A stretch of 64,000 nucleotides of DNA from Streptomyces qaidamensis (GTDB taxonomy: Bacteria; Actinomycetota; Actinomycetes; Streptomycetales; Streptomycetaceae): positions 4,712,001 to 4,776,000 of the forward strand of contig NZ_CP015098.1 in the NCBI RefSeq assembly GCF_001611795.1, given 5' to 3'. The notes below the pieces were generated by a model. That model was not told the DNA's origin, searched no databases, and saw only the letters and a program-made list of their open reading frames with translations. Numbering within the stretch: the first letter of the stretch is position 1; each line of letters begins with the position of its first letter. This document shows, in pieces, positions 41,189 to 50,104 of the stretch. Both the position numbers and the translations under genes were made by a program.

Positions 41189-42436
41189 ATGCGCTCTCAC
41201 GCCTCGCTCCCGTCCGACACCGCCACCCAGCTCGACGTGGCCGGCGACCTGCTGGCCCTGCTGCGGGACACCACCACCGAACCCCGCCCCGACACCCAGC
41301 TGGAGGCCCTCACCCTGGCCGTCGCCGCCGACCTGCCCGTGCTGCTGTGGGGCGAACCGGGCATCGGCAAGACCGCGGCCCTGACCCAGCTCGCCACCGC
41401 CCTGGACCTGCCCCTGACCACGGTGATCGCGAGTGTGCACGAGCCGTCCGACTTCTCGGGGCTGCCGATCGTCGGCGACGACCCCGCCGAGCAGGGCGTG
41501 CCGATGGCACCGCCGGACTGGGCCGTGCGCCTGGTGCGGGCCGGGCGCGGGCTGCTCTTCCTCGACGAACTCTCCACCGCGCCGCCCGCCGTGCAGGCCG
41601 CCCTGCTCCGGCTCGTGCTGGAGCGGCGGATCGGCGCCCTGCGGCTGCCGCCGGGCGTGCGGATCGTGGCCGCCGCCAACCCGCGTTCCTCGGCCGCGGA
41701 CGGCTGGGAACTGAGCCCGCCCCTCGCCAACCGCTTCGTCCACCTGCAGTGGACGCACGACACCGATGTCGTCGTCCGCGGCCTCGGCGGGACCTGGCCC
41801 CGGGCGACCCTGCCCCGGCTCGACCCGGAAAGGCTCCCGGAGGCCGTGGACTTCGCCCGCCGGGCCGTGTGCGGGCTGCTCGCCGCCCGCCCCGCGCTCG
41901 CCCACCGGCTGCCCAGCGGGGAGACCCGCCGGGGCGGGCCGTGGCCGTCTCCGCGCAGCTGGGAGATGACGCTGCACCTGATCGCCTTCGCGACCGCGGC
42001 CGGCTCCTCCCGTGACGTGCTCTCCCTGCTGGTGAGGGGCACCGTCGGGGACGGGCCCGGGCTCGAACTGCTGGCGAGCCTGGACCGGATGGACCTCCCG
42101 GACCCCGAGACGCTGCTGGCCGACCCGGCCGGTGCGGTCCTGCCGGAGCGCGGGGATCTGCGGCAGGCCGCGCTGGACGGCGTCGTGGCCGCCGTACGCA
42201 ACCGCCCGGAGCGGCTGCGCTGGGACGCGGCCTGGGCGCTCCTGGTGAAGGCCCTGGAGACCGGCCCCCCGGACGTGGTGGTCGTCCCCGCCACCACGCT
42301 CGCCGCCCTGCGCCGCGACGACTGGGACGTCCCGGCGTCCATCGAGCGCCTGGCCGGAGTGGTTTCCCTGTCCAGGCGGGCGGACCGGACCACGGCCGCG
42401 GTCGCCGCCGCTGCCGCCGGGAAGGCGGGCCGGTGA
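41189..42436 (+). CDS. MoxR-type AAA+ ATPase
   Basis: 415 aa. Walker A GEPGIGKT at 55-62, Walker B LLFLDE at 122-127, sensor 1 VAAANPRS, and an Arg-containing ANRFVHLQW segment. The C-terminal lid is helical. MoxR ATPases act with VWA proteins as chaperone-like complexes that activate metal enzymes or remodel proteins. The stop overlaps the VWA start (GTGA). Confidence 0.88.
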   Translation: MRSHASLPSDTATQLDVAGDLLALLRDTTTEPRPDTQLEALTLAVAADLPVLLWGEPGIGKTAALTQLATALDLPLTTVIASVHEPSDFSGLPIVGDDPAEQGVPMAPPDWAVRLVRAGRGLLFLDELSTAPPAVQAALLRLVLERRIGALRLPPGVRIVAAANPRSSAADGWELSPPLANRFVHLQWTHDTDVVVRGLGGTWPRATLPRLDPERLPEAVDFARRAVCGLLAARPALAHRLPSGETRRGGPWPSPRSWEMTLHLIAFATAAGSSRDVLSLLVRGTVGDGPGLELLASLDRMDLPDPETLLADPAGAVLPERGDLRQAALDGVVAAVRNRPERLRWDAAWALLVKALETGPPDVVVVPATTLAALRRDDWDVPASIERLAGVVSLSRRADRTTAAVAAAAAGKAGR

Positions 42437-43692
42437 CGGCGACCGACGCGCCCGGGGCCGCCCCCGGGGCCCTCGACCGGGACAAGCTCTTCACGGCCCG
42501 CCTGCACGCCGCCCGCGTCCGCCCCTACCTCGCCACGGCCCTCTTCGCCCTGCACGTCGTCGAGTCGCGGCGGGTGCCGACCATGGGTGTCGACCGCTAC
42601 TGGCGGTGCTACGTGTCGCCGGCGTTCGTGGACCGCACGCCCGTCGAGGAACTGGCCGGTGTGTGGGTGCACGAGGTGTCGCACCTGCTGCGCGACCACC
42701 ACGCCCGCAGCGACCGGGTCGCCCGCGAGCGGGGCCTGAACGGCCCGGGGGAGCGGCTGCGGATGAACATCGCCGCGGACTTCGAGATCAACGACGACGT
42801 CTACGGCGACGGCCTGGCCCGCCCGGAGGGAGTCGTCGAACCGGGCCGTCTCGGCCTGGCCGAGAACGAGTTGATGGAGGAGTACCTGCGGCAGTTCACC
42901 CTGGGCCCGCGCTCCCAGGAGCTGGCCTGGCTCGACTGCGGCAGCGGCGCCGACGGCCTGGAGCGGGAGTGGGAACTGGGCCCGGACGGCGCGCACGGCC
43001 TGAGCGAGCAGGAACGGGACGCGGTCCGCTTCCGGGTCGCGCAGGGCATCGCCGGGCGCCCCGGCAGCGCCCCGCAGGGCTGGCGGCGCTGGGCCGAGGA
43101 GGCCTTCCACCCACCCCAGCCGTGGCGGCAGCTGCTGGGCGCGGCGGTCCGCTCGGCGGCGTCCGCCCCCGGCGCGGGCGAGGACTACACCTACGGCCGC
43201 CCCGCCCGCCGCTCCACCGCCCTGCCCGGCACGGTCCTGCCGAGCCTGCGCCGCCGCCCGCCCCGCGTCTCCGTCGTCATCGACACCTCCGGCTCGGTCA
43301 GCGACGCCGAACTGGGCAGCGCCCTGCTGGAAGTGGCCGCCATCGCCCGGGCCGTGGGCGGCCGTCGTGACCTCGTCACCGTCGTGCCCTGCGACGCCTC
43401 CGCCGGTCTCGCCCGCCGCCTGTGCCGCGCCGAGGGCATCCCCCTCACGGGCGGCGGCGGCACGGACCTGCGGGCCGGCTTCACCCGCGCCCTGCGCACC
43501 CGCCCGGCCCCCGACGTCATCGTCGCCCTCACCGACGGCCAGACCCCCTGGCCGGGCACCCGGCCCCCCTGCCGCACGGTGATCGGCCTGTTCCCGCGCC
43601 CGTACCGGAGTCACGCCTACGACGAGTCGGACCCCGAGTACGTCCCGGACACACCCCCGGCGTGGGCCCGCGTGGTGGACATCGGCTCCTGA
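42433..43692 (+). CDS. VWA protein with N-terminal zinc-metallopeptidase-like domain
   Basis: 419 aa. His80-Glu81-Val-Ser-His84 (WVHEVSHLLRDHH) is a zinc HExxH motif in an N-terminal DUF2201-like domain; the C-terminal third is a VWA fold with MIDAS Asp284-x-Ser286-x-Ser288 (VIDTSGSVSD) and LTDGQTPWPG. Coupled to the MoxR ATPase by GTGA overlap. Cytosolic. Whether it cleaves peptides or only binds metal is open. Confidence 0.85.
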   Translation: MTATDAPGAAPGALDRDKLFTARLHAARVRPYLATALFALHVVESRRVPTMGVDRYWRCYVSPAFVDRTPVEELAGVWVHEVSHLLRDHHARSDRVARERGLNGPGERLRMNIAADFEINDDVYGDGLARPEGVVEPGRLGLAENELMEEYLRQFTLGPRSQELAWLDCGSGADGLEREWELGPDGAHGLSEQERDAVRFRVAQGIAGRPGSAPQGWRRWAEEAFHPPQPWRQLLGAAVRSAASAPGAGEDYTYGRPARRSTALPGTVLPSLRRRPPRVSVVIDTSGSVSDAELGSALLEVAAIARAVGGRRDLVTVVPCDASAGLARRLCRAEGIPLTGGGGTDLRAGFTRALRTRPAPDVIVALTDGQTPWPGTRPPCRTVIGLFPRPYRSHAYDESDPEYVPDTPPAWARVVDIGS

Positions 43693-43774
43693 ACGGAACG
43701 GGGGTTCGCGGGATGTCCCCACCCACCCCGGGCCGAGGGATCAGCCTGGTGCCGTTCAGGAGGGGCGGGCGCGG

Positions 43775-44662
43775 TCAGAGGCCGAAGAGTTCCGCCGCGT
43801 TGTCGTGGCACACCGCCCTCAGCCACGCGTCCCCGAGGCCCAGCCGCTCCAGGGCGAGGAGCTGGTCGGCGTACGGGTAGGGGATGTTGGGGAAGTCGGA
43901 GCCGAGCAGAATGCGGTCGCCGGCGTCCGCCAGCCGGGGCAGGGCCCGGCGCGGGAACGGCGCGAGCCGCTCGGCGAAGTCGGTGAACGCCATCGTCGTG
44001 TCCAGCCGCACCTCCCTGTACCGCTCGGCGAGGTCGAGGAACTCCTCGTACTCGGGCATCCCCATGTGGGCGACGATCAGCCGGAGCCGCGGGTGCTCCG
44101 CCAGCACCCGTGCGATCGGCCCGGGGCCGGTGTGCTTGCCGGGCGCGGGACCGGAACCGCAGTGGATCACCACGGGGACCCCGGCCTCGGCCAGCACGCC
44201 CCATGCCGGGCGGAACAGGTCGTCGGCCGGGTCGTAGGCCCCCACCTGCACATGCGCCTTGAAGACCCGTGCGCCCGCCGCGACGGCTTCCCGGACGTAC
44301 GCCTCGACGCCCGGCTCGGGGAACAGGGTCGCGGTGTGCAGACAGTCCGGGGTGCGGCGTGCGAAGTCGGCCGCCCAGCCGTTCAGCCAGCGGGCCATGC
44401 CGGGCTTGTGCGGATAGAGCATCGCGGTGAAGGCGCGTACGCCGAACCCCCGGAGTATCTCCGCCCGTTCGGCCTCCGCTTCCCGGTAGGTGATGGGCCA
44501 CTCCAGCCCGCCGGTGAGCGGCCCGAGCGCGTCGAAGTACTCCCAGACCTTGTCCAGGACCCGCTCGGGCATGAAGTGCGTGTGCACGTCGACGAGGCCG
44601 GGGAGCCCGAGCCGCCCCCAGAAGCGGCGGATGGCATCGGGCTCGTCACCGTGATCGTTCAT
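43775..44662 (-). CDS. Amidohydrolase family (TIM-barrel) metal-dependent hydrolase
   Basis: 295 aa from ATG 44662. HxH metal motif His27-Thr-His29 (DVHTHF), VIHCGSGP, IVAHMGMPE and the Asp in LLGSDFPNIPY. Resembles amidohydrolase_2/ACMSD-like enzymes that decarboxylate or hydrolyse small organic acids. Substrate unknown. Confidence 0.85.
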   Translation of the reverse strand: MNDHGDEPDAIRRFWGRLGLPGLVDVHTHFMPERVLDKVWEYFDALGPLTGGLEWPITYREAEAERAEILRGFGVRAFTAMLYPHKPGMARWLNGWAADFARRTPDCLHTATLFPEPGVEAYVREAVAAGARVFKAHVQVGAYDPADDLFRPAWGVLAEAGVPVVIHCGSGPAPGKHTGPGPIARVLAEHPRLRLIVAHMGMPEYEEFLDLAERYREVRLDTTMAFTDFAERLAPFPRRALPRLADAGDRILLGSDFPNIPYPYADQLLALERLGLGDAWLRAVCHDNAAELFGL

Positions 44663-44825
44663 GGTGCCCACGATCGGGTGGGACGGGGCGGCGGGGCCAG
44701 TGCCGTGCGCGAGGGATCGGTGAGGGATGTGTCACGCCTGCTGCGGCCCCCGCTCACGTCAGCCGATGCGGGCGCACAGGTCCTCCGTGGTCCCGTGGAC
44801 GAGGTGCACGGACTTGTACCCGGGC

Positions 44826-45095
44826 GCGGCCCACCGCCGGGCGGAGCCGCGGCCGCCCGCCGCCCGCCGCCCGGCGAACGGCGCCTGCCGCCCACCGCCC
44901 GGCGAACGGCGCCTGTCACCCGCCACCCGCCGCCTGGCGCCCGCCGCCCGCCGCCCGGCGCCCGCCGCCCGCCGCCCGGCGCCCGGCGCCCGGCGGCCGG
45001 CGCCTGCCACCCGCCACCCGCCGCCCGCCGCCCGCCGCCCGCCGCCCGGCGGACGGCGAACGGCGCCTGCCACCCGCCGCCCGCCGGACAGCGAA
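44826..45095. repeat. GC-rich minisatellite-like low-complexity tract
   Basis: About 270 bp made of degenerate units of CCCGCCGCCCGGCG with interspersed GAACGGCGCCTG and CACCCGCC variants. It lies immediately after the proline iminopeptidase stop. The wider gap 44663-45106 holds no confident gene; the minus-strand frame through the repeat ends in GYKSVHLVHGTTEDLCARIG (44759-44821), possibly the tail of a lost gene. Confidence 0.75.
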
Positions 45096-45106
45096 CCGCG
45101 GAGCCC

Positions 45107-46066
45107 TCACGTCTCCCGGAACCGGTCCGTCGCCGCCACCACGGCCGAGGTCATGGAGGTCCCCAGCCCGTGCCCCTCGCCGCCGATCAGCACGAGTTCC
45201 GCGTCCGGCCACGCCTGTGCCAGGTGCCACGCGATGTCCGCAGGCCCGCTGATGTCCATCCGGCCGTGGACCAGCACGCCCGGGATGCCGGACAGCTTCC
45301 CGGCGTCGCGCAGCAGCGTCCCGTCCTCCAGGAAGGCGGTGTGCCGCCAGTAGTGCGTGACGAGCCGGGCGAAGCGCATCCGGAAGCGCGGGTCCTCGTA
45401 GCGCGGGTCGGGCCGGTGCCCCGGCACGGTGGAGACGTGCACGTCCTCCCACCGGCACCACTCCCGCGCGGCCCGCTCCCGTACGGCGGGATCGGGGTCG
45501 GCGAGCATCCGGGCGTAGGCGTCCACCAGGCTCCCCTCGCGCTCGGCCTCCGGCACGGCGTCGCGGAACCGGGCCCACTCCTCGGGGAAGATCCGCCCCA
45601 TGTCCCGGGTGACCCACTCCACCTCGCGGCGCGTGGTGCCGGTGACGCTGAAGAGGACCAGCTCGGACACGGACCCGGGGTGCTGCTCGGCGTAGGCCAG
45701 GGCGAGGGTCACGCCCCAGGAGCCGCCGAGGACCAGCCACTCCCCGATGCCGAGGTGCTGCCGCAACCGCTCGATGTCGGCGATGAGATGGTGCGTGGTG
45801 TTGGCGGCGAGCGAGGTTCCCGGATCGGCCGCGTCGGGCGTGCTCCGCCCGCACCCGCGCTGGTCGAGGAGCACGATGCGGTACGCCGCCGGGTCGAAGA
45901 GCCGGCGCCATACGGGCCCCGCCCCGGACCCCGGCCCGCCGTGCAGCACGAGGGCGGGCTTGCCCGCGGGGTTCCCGCAGGCCTCCCAGTACACGCGGTT
46001 GCCGTCGCCGACGTCGAGCATGCCGTGCGCGTACGGCTCGATGCGGGGCGGATAGGGCTCGGGCAT
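45107..46066 (-). CDS. pip: Proline iminopeptidase
   Basis: 319 aa, normal length. LHGGPGSGAG at 41-50, LLDQRGCGRSTP at 67-78, nucleophile Ser116 in LGGSWGVTLALAYA, VHGRMDISGP with the acid Asp and GGEGHGLGT with the catalytic His. Removes N-terminal proline from peptides in the cytosol. Divergent from a MarR gene across a palindromic site. Confidence 0.93.
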   Translation of the reverse strand: MPEPYPPRIEPYAHGMLDVGDGNRVYWEACGNPAGKPALVLHGGPGSGAGPVWRRLFDPAAYRIVLLDQRGCGRSTPDAADPGTSLAANTTHHLIADIERLRQHLGIGEWLVLGGSWGVTLALAYAEQHPGSVSELVLFSVTGTTRREVEWVTRDMGRIFPEEWARFRDAVPEAEREGSLVDAYARMLADPDPAVRERAAREWCRWEDVHVSTVPGHRPDPRYEDPRFRMRFARLVTHYWRHTAFLEDGTLLRDAGKLSGIPGVLVHGRMDISGPADIAWHLAQAWPDAELVLIGGEGHGLGTSMTSAVVAATDRFRET

Positions 46067-46137
46067 GCGCGATGTCCTCTCCTGGCCTGCCTCGGACGGC
46101 TCGCCCCGGATGACCTGCCTCGGACGAATCCGTGATG

Positions 46138-46151
46138 TAACAGTGCTGTTA
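46138..46151. promoter_or_regulatory. MarR operator palindrome overlapping the marR promoter
   Basis: TAACAG-TG-CTGTTA is a 6+2+6 inverted repeat. The TAGATT -10 element (46150-46155) overlaps its end and stops 6 nt before the marR GTG, so the mRNA is probably leaderless and the site ideally placed for autorepression. Confidence 0.6.
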
Positions 46152-46161
46152 GATTATCAGC

Positions 46162-46641
46162 GTGAGGAATCAACCGGATCCGGCCGCCGTGGGGACGCTG
46201 CTTCGCCACGTCCTGGAGCTGCTCGACGGCGACGTGGCCGCGGTCTACGAGGAGCAGGGCATGGCCGAGTACCGGCCCCGCTTCTCCCCGGTCGTCCGCG
46301 CGCTCGTGGCGCAAGGCCCGCTCTCCGTGCGCGACCTGGCCGAGGCCATCGGTGTCACGCACTCGGCAGCGAGCCAGACCGCGGCCCAGATGGCCCGCGC
46401 GGGCCTGGTCACCCACACCCCCGACCCGCTGGACGCCCGCCGCCGGCTGGTCGCCCTGACGGCCGAGGCCCGGTCGCTGCTGCCGCGGATCGAGGCGGAG
46501 TGGGAGGCGACGGCCGCGGCGATGGCGGAGCTGGACGCGGAACTGTCGATGCCGCTGGGAGAGTTGCTGGCCGAGGTGGCGCAGGCGGTGGGACGGCGGC
46601 CGTTCCGGGAGCGGGTGGCGGCGGCTCGCCGGACCGCCTGA
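46162..46641 (+). CDS. MarR family regulator
   Basis: 159 aa, GTG start (leaderless). Winged-helix segment SVRDLAEAIGVTHSAASQTAAQMARAGLV and wing DPLDARRRLVALT are canonical; helices flank for dimerisation. Divergent from proline iminopeptidase, which it may regulate together with itself. Confidence 0.88.
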   Translation: MRNQPDPAAVGTLLRHVLELLDGDVAAVYEEQGMAEYRPRFSPVVRALVAQGPLSVRDLAEAIGVTHSAASQTAAQMARAGLVTHTPDPLDARRRLVALTAEARSLLPRIEAEWEATAAAMAELDAELSMPLGELLAEVAQAVGRRPFRERVAAARRTA

Positions 46642-46816
46642 CCGGGGCACGGCCCGCCTGCTGCGACCAGTAGGGGCCGGCAGGGGCCAGACGGTGATCG
46701 ACCGCCGGAGTACCCACCTTTTTGTGGGGACTTGGCAGTGCGCCGGTGCCGCGCGAACCTGGTGGTGGGCGGCCGGTGAGGCACAGGATCCGGAAGGGAC
46801 GGAGGTGGCACCCGCC

Positions 46817-47167
46817 TCAGGAGGCCGACCGGGCGGCCTCGGCCAGATTCTCCAGGCGCCGGTGGCCCCAGTCGGACAACGGCGCCAGCGCCTCGGAGAG
46901 TTCACGGCCGAACGCGGTCAGGGAGTAGACCGTCTTCGGCGGCTGCACGTCGTACGCCTCCCGGTGCACCAGCCCGTCCGCGGCCATCTCACGCAAGGCC
47001 TCGGTCAGCACCTTCTCGGAAAGGCCCGGCAGTTGCCGGCGCAGCTCCGCCGGGCGGTGCGGGCCCGACTCCAGCAGCCAGAGCAGGGCCGTCTTCCACT
47101 TGCCGTCGACCACCGCGATCGCGGCGGTCACCCCGCAGACGTCCGGGTCCTGCCGCCGACGCGTCAT
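46817..47167 (-). CDS. HxlR family regulator
   Basis: 116 aa. CGVTAAIAVVDGKWKTALLWLLESGPHRPAELRR and GLSEKVLTEALREMAADGLVHR are the HxlR winged helix; a single N-terminal Cys (DVCGV) is typical of thiol/aldehyde-sensing members. Divergent from the imine-reductase-like gene, with AT-rich ATGGATTGTCAT (47187-47198) as a likely operator. Confidence 0.88.
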   Translation of the reverse strand: MTRRRQDPDVCGVTAAIAVVDGKWKTALLWLLESGPHRPAELRRQLPGLSEKVLTEALREMAADGLVHREAYDVQPPKTVYSLTAFGRELSEALAPLSDWGHRRLENLAEAARSAS

Positions 47168-47231
47168 ATCCGCCCCTTTTCTTATGGATTGTCATACCTG
47201 TCAACTGTCCAGCACACCGGAGGAGTTCACG

Positions 47232-48200
47232 ATGACTTCGTACAGCGCTTCCCCCGCCCCGGCGCATTCCGCCCGGCGGCCCGCCGGTCACCCGGCCACC
47301 ACGGTCACCGTCCTCGGTCTCGGCCCGATGGGCCGTGCCCTGGCCGGCGCGCTCGTCGACGCGGGCCTGCGCACCACCGTCTGGAACCGCACCCCGGGCC
47401 GGGACCGGGAACTCCTCGACCGCGGTGCGGCGGGCGCGGCCTCCGCGGCGGAGGCGGTGGCGGCGAGCGAGGTGACCGTCGTCTGCGTGGTGAACTACGA
47501 CGCCGCCGACGCCGTGCTGCGCCGGGACGAGGTCGCGGCCGCCCTCAAGGGCCGTACGGTCGTGAACCTGACCGCCGACACCCCGGCCCGGGCCCGCGAC
47601 ACCGCCGACTGGGCCGCAGAGCACGGCGTCCGCTACCTCGACGGCGCGATCATGACCCCGACGACCACCATCGGCACACCCGACGCGGTGTTCCTGTACA
47701 GCGGTCCGGAGGACCTCTACGAGGAAGTCGCCGCAGTACGGCAGGCACTGGGCGGTGCCCACACCCACCTCGGCACGGATCCGGGCCGGGCCGCCGCCTA
47801 CGACATCGCCCTGCTCGACATCTTCTGGACGGCGATGTCGGGCTACGCGCACGCCCTGGCGGTGGCCCGGGCCGAGGGCGTCACCGCGACCCAACTGGCC
47901 CCCTTCGCCCAGGGCATCGGCGCCATCCTCCCGCCGCTGTTCGGGGAGACCGCCGCGGACGCCGACGCCGGGACCTACTCCGGCGACGGCAACCCGCTCA
48001 CCTCGGCCGCGTCGTCCATGTCCCACATCGTCCACGTCTCCGAGTCGCACGGCATCGACGCCGGTGTCATGCGCGCGGCCGAGGGCATGGCCCGCCGCAC
48101 CATCGGGCTGGGTCACGGCCAGGACGGCTTCCTCCGCATCGCGGAGGTCATCTGGGATTATCTAGGGGATGGAGCCTCTTCGCCCAGGTCGCAGGGCTGA
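47232..48200 (+). CDS. Imine-reductase-like NADP-binding oxidoreductase
   Basis: 322 aa; ATG 47232 after GGAGGAG. Dinucleotide motif TVLGLGPMGRALAGAL (27-42), VWNRTPGR (NADPH-preferring Arg), and a C-terminal helical dimerisation domain with LLDIFWTAMSGYAHALAVA and a late GIDAGVM helix. This is the 6-phosphogluconate-dehydrogenase-like imine reductase/NAD-binding_2 family. The last dozen residues (GDGASSPRSQG) look non-native, and the gene abuts the left end of the integrated region, so its 3' end may have been altered by insertion. Confidence 0.85.
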   Translation: MTSYSASPAPAHSARRPAGHPATTVTVLGLGPMGRALAGALVDAGLRTTVWNRTPGRDRELLDRGAAGAASAAEAVAASEVTVVCVVNYDAADAVLRRDEVAAALKGRTVVNLTADTPARARDTADWAAEHGVRYLDGAIMTPTTTIGTPDAVFLYSGPEDLYEEVAAVRQALGGAHTHLGTDPGRAAAYDIALLDIFWTAMSGYAHALAVARAEGVTATQLAPFAQGIGAILPPLFGETAADADAGTYSGDGNPLTSAASSMSHIVHVSESHGIDAGVMRAAEGMARRTIGLGHGQDGFLRIAEVIWDYLGDGASSPRSQG

Positions 48201-48256
48201 TCGGTAGTTCAGGCATGTAAGGCATGACCCCGCGCGGAGCAGCATCAAGGCCGTCC

Positions 48257-48544
48257 TCAGGATCCCTCGCCCGCCTTCTGCCCCGTAGTCCGGCTAGCCA
48301 GGCGGAACAGGACCCGGGCGTACACGAGGGTCGCCGCCGTGATGATCGTCGGGATGACGGCGAGCGCGAGTATGCCTACCAGCGCGCGGCCGCCTTCGGC
48401 GGGTGCGAAGCGTCCCCGGTCGTCGTCCAGCAGGAACCGGTAGCCGAACCACGCCCACAGGGCCAGGGACAGCAGCATCCACCCGACCGCCCACTTCTCG
48501 ATCAGGTGCCCATCCTGGCGGAGCTGCTCTGCGTCTGCCGTCAT
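48257..48544 (-). CDS. Small two-helix membrane protein, unknown
   Basis: 95 aa from ATG 48544 (GGGGGAAAG upstream). Two hydrophobic helices (AVGWMLLSLALWAWFGYRFLL and LVGILALAVIPTIITAATLVYARVLF). No recognisable family. First gene inside the less GC-rich region. Confidence 0.55.
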   Translation of the reverse strand: MTADAEQLRQDGHLIEKWAVGWMLLSLALWAWFGYRFLLDDDRGRFAPAEGGRALVGILALAVIPTIITAATLVYARVLFRLASRTTGQKAGEGS

Positions 48545-48620
48545 CTTTCCCCCTGCTTCACTGGTGATCAGTGGCCAGTTCATCACAACGCGCAAGTGCC
48601 GAACGGACGCTGATCCTGTT

Positions 48621-48642
48621 AGGTGTTTCGGTCGAAACACCT
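48621..48642. repeat. Hairpin, left member of a dispersed pair
   Basis: AGGTGTTTCG and CGAAACACCT form a perfect 10-bp stem with a GT loop. A related hairpin and flanks recur at 49695-49726. Confidence 0.7.
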
Positions 48643-48767
48643 CCTGCACTCGCGGGCGCGGGTGGCCCCCGCGTGCCTTCTGCTCTGCTGCTTGCTCGCT
48701 GCCCGCTGGGCAGCCTTTCCTCGGGCTATGCCGCATGCAGCGGGAGCCGTTGATACATTCACCCGTC

Positions 48768-49187
48768 GTGCGATCAAGTGAGTACGACCTCGACTTCCGT
48801 GACCGGGCCAGCCGGACCCGAGCCTGGGGCGTCGGTCTGCTGGTCGTGGCCGGGCTGCTGTGGAGCTGGTGCACCCTGCTGCTCCTGACCCCGTACGAGG
48901 TGGACCGCAAGCCCGACGACCGGTACCCCGTGGAATGCGAGTCGCGGCTGATGACGGAGCGCGGCACGTCCAACGAGGGTCTGGGCCGAGGCGACTACTG
49001 CCAGAACGAGCGCGACTGGCCGGAGGCCGTGGCTGTACTGGGACTGTCCGTGCCGGTGTCCGTGGCCGGAGCGGTCCTGTTCACCAGCGGCAGCGTCAGT
49101 CGGCGGATGAGCGCCCACGCCGAGGCCATGCGCGAGCTGGACCGGATCGCCGACGAGCGCGAGGCGCGGGCCGCCCGCGCGCGGTGA
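48768..49187 (+). CDS. Membrane protein, unknown, in integrated region
   Basis: 139 aa from GTG 48768. Helices WGVGLLVVAGLLWSWCTLLLL and AVAVLGLSVPVSVAGAVLFT flank an extracytoplasmic loop with two Cys (VECESRL, DYCQNERDW). Short basic C-terminal tail. Overlaps the next gene by 4 bp (GTGA). Not recognised. Confidence 0.6.
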   Translation: MRSSEYDLDFRDRASRTRAWGVGLLVVAGLLWSWCTLLLLTPYEVDRKPDDRYPVECESRLMTERGTSNEGLGRGDYCQNERDWPEAVAVLGLSVPVSVAGAVLFTSGSVSRRMSAHAEAMRELDRIADEREARAARAR

Positions 49188-49654
49188 CGCCCGGGGGCAT
49201 CGAGACCGCAACCGCGCACGGGGGCGCTCGACCCCTGGTTCTCGCGGTGACTGGCACACGGGGTGACCCGAACTTGGACGTGGACAGGGCGAAGAAGCGG
49301 GTAGCGCAGGCTCAGGCGCTTCACGACGACGTTGGGACGACGGTGGGCGCGGTCGCCGTTGAGGGGCCTGAGGTGGTGGCCGACGCCGCGATGAGCGCCG
49401 CCGAGCGCCTCAGTGCATGGCTGGACGAACTGGCCTGGTGGCTCGAACTGGGGCGCCCCCATCATCAGCGCAAGATCATCACTGAGCTCAGTGGCCACGC
49501 GGAAGAGAAGGTGCAGCGCTTCACGGCCGCGTGCCGTGAAGCGCTGCATCCGGATGATGGCCGCAGACGGCGCCTCGGGCCGCTGAAGCGGCTGAGCCTG
49601 CGCCGGTACGTCCGTCGGCACGGCGGCCCGTACGGATGGCCAGGCTGGGACTGA
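49184..49654 (+). CDS. Hypothetical protein coupled to the preceding membrane protein
   Basis: 156 aa, GTG overlapping the upstream stop. Polar and mostly helical: AERLSAWLDELAWWLELGRPHHQRKIITELSGHAEEKVQRF (in parts) and a basic C-terminus RRRRLGPLKRLSLRRYVRRHG suggesting nucleic-acid or membrane contact. No known domain recognised. Confidence 0.5.
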   Translation: MTPGGIETATAHGGARPLVLAVTGTRGDPNLDVDRAKKRVAQAQALHDDVGTTVGAVAVEGPEVVADAAMSAAERLSAWLDELAWWLELGRPHHQRKIITELSGHAEEKVQRFTAACREALHPDDGRRRRLGPLKRLSLRRYVRRHGGPYGWPGWD

Positions 49655-50104
49655 TACGGATCTCAATCTCGACCATGGCTGACGGATGGCCTGTCCAGGA
49701 AGTGTTTCGGGCGAAACGCTTCCTGGACTCCCGTTCGGGCGCGACGTACCGAGCCAGCAGCAACGGAACGAGCTGAGTGGGTGCTACGACACGTCGCCGG
49801 CCGCCAGCCGCGCACGGCCTGCGCCTCAACCTCCGTTCGGCCGAACCGAGGTCCTCGACTTCTTTCGGTTTCGCAAGAAGTCGACGGCCCAGGCAGTTCC
49901 GTACGTGACCAACTTGCCTGAACAACCTGTAGATATCCGTCAGGCACGTACGCCAGAGGGCACGTGCCTCACATGCCTTCTCCGAACTACCGGGGGCGTC
50001 CCGTGATCAGGTGACGGGACGATCAGTCCCGAGGGGAAGGGCCGGTATGGGCCGGAGAATGGCGCTGAACGGCGGTGAACGGCAAGGGTGTTAGCGTCCT
50101 GCCC
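49655..50104. other. Gene-free stretch with hairpin
   Basis: Contains the hairpin 49695-49726 and otherwise no frame with coding character. The methyltransferase promoter must lie at its right end (TAGCGT at 50091-50097 region, 7 nt before GTG). Confidence 0.5.
49695..49726. repeat. Hairpin, right member of the dispersed pair
   Basis: CCAGGAAGTGTTTCG (49695-49709) pairs with 49712-49726 over 15 bp with one G-T wobble. It shares the GTGTTTCGGNCGAAAC core and similar flanks with 48621-48642. Could terminate the two-gene cassette. Confidence 0.7.

Noticed and set aside
39762..43692. MoxR/VWA triad as a confirmed phage-defence system
   Set aside because: No defence-specific effector is recognisable and such triads are widespread in Streptomyces; only reported as an open possibility.
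48165..48256. tRNA-like sequence as integration site left of the element
   Set aside because: No cloverleaf can be formed and no CCA-type 3' end or T-loop is present.
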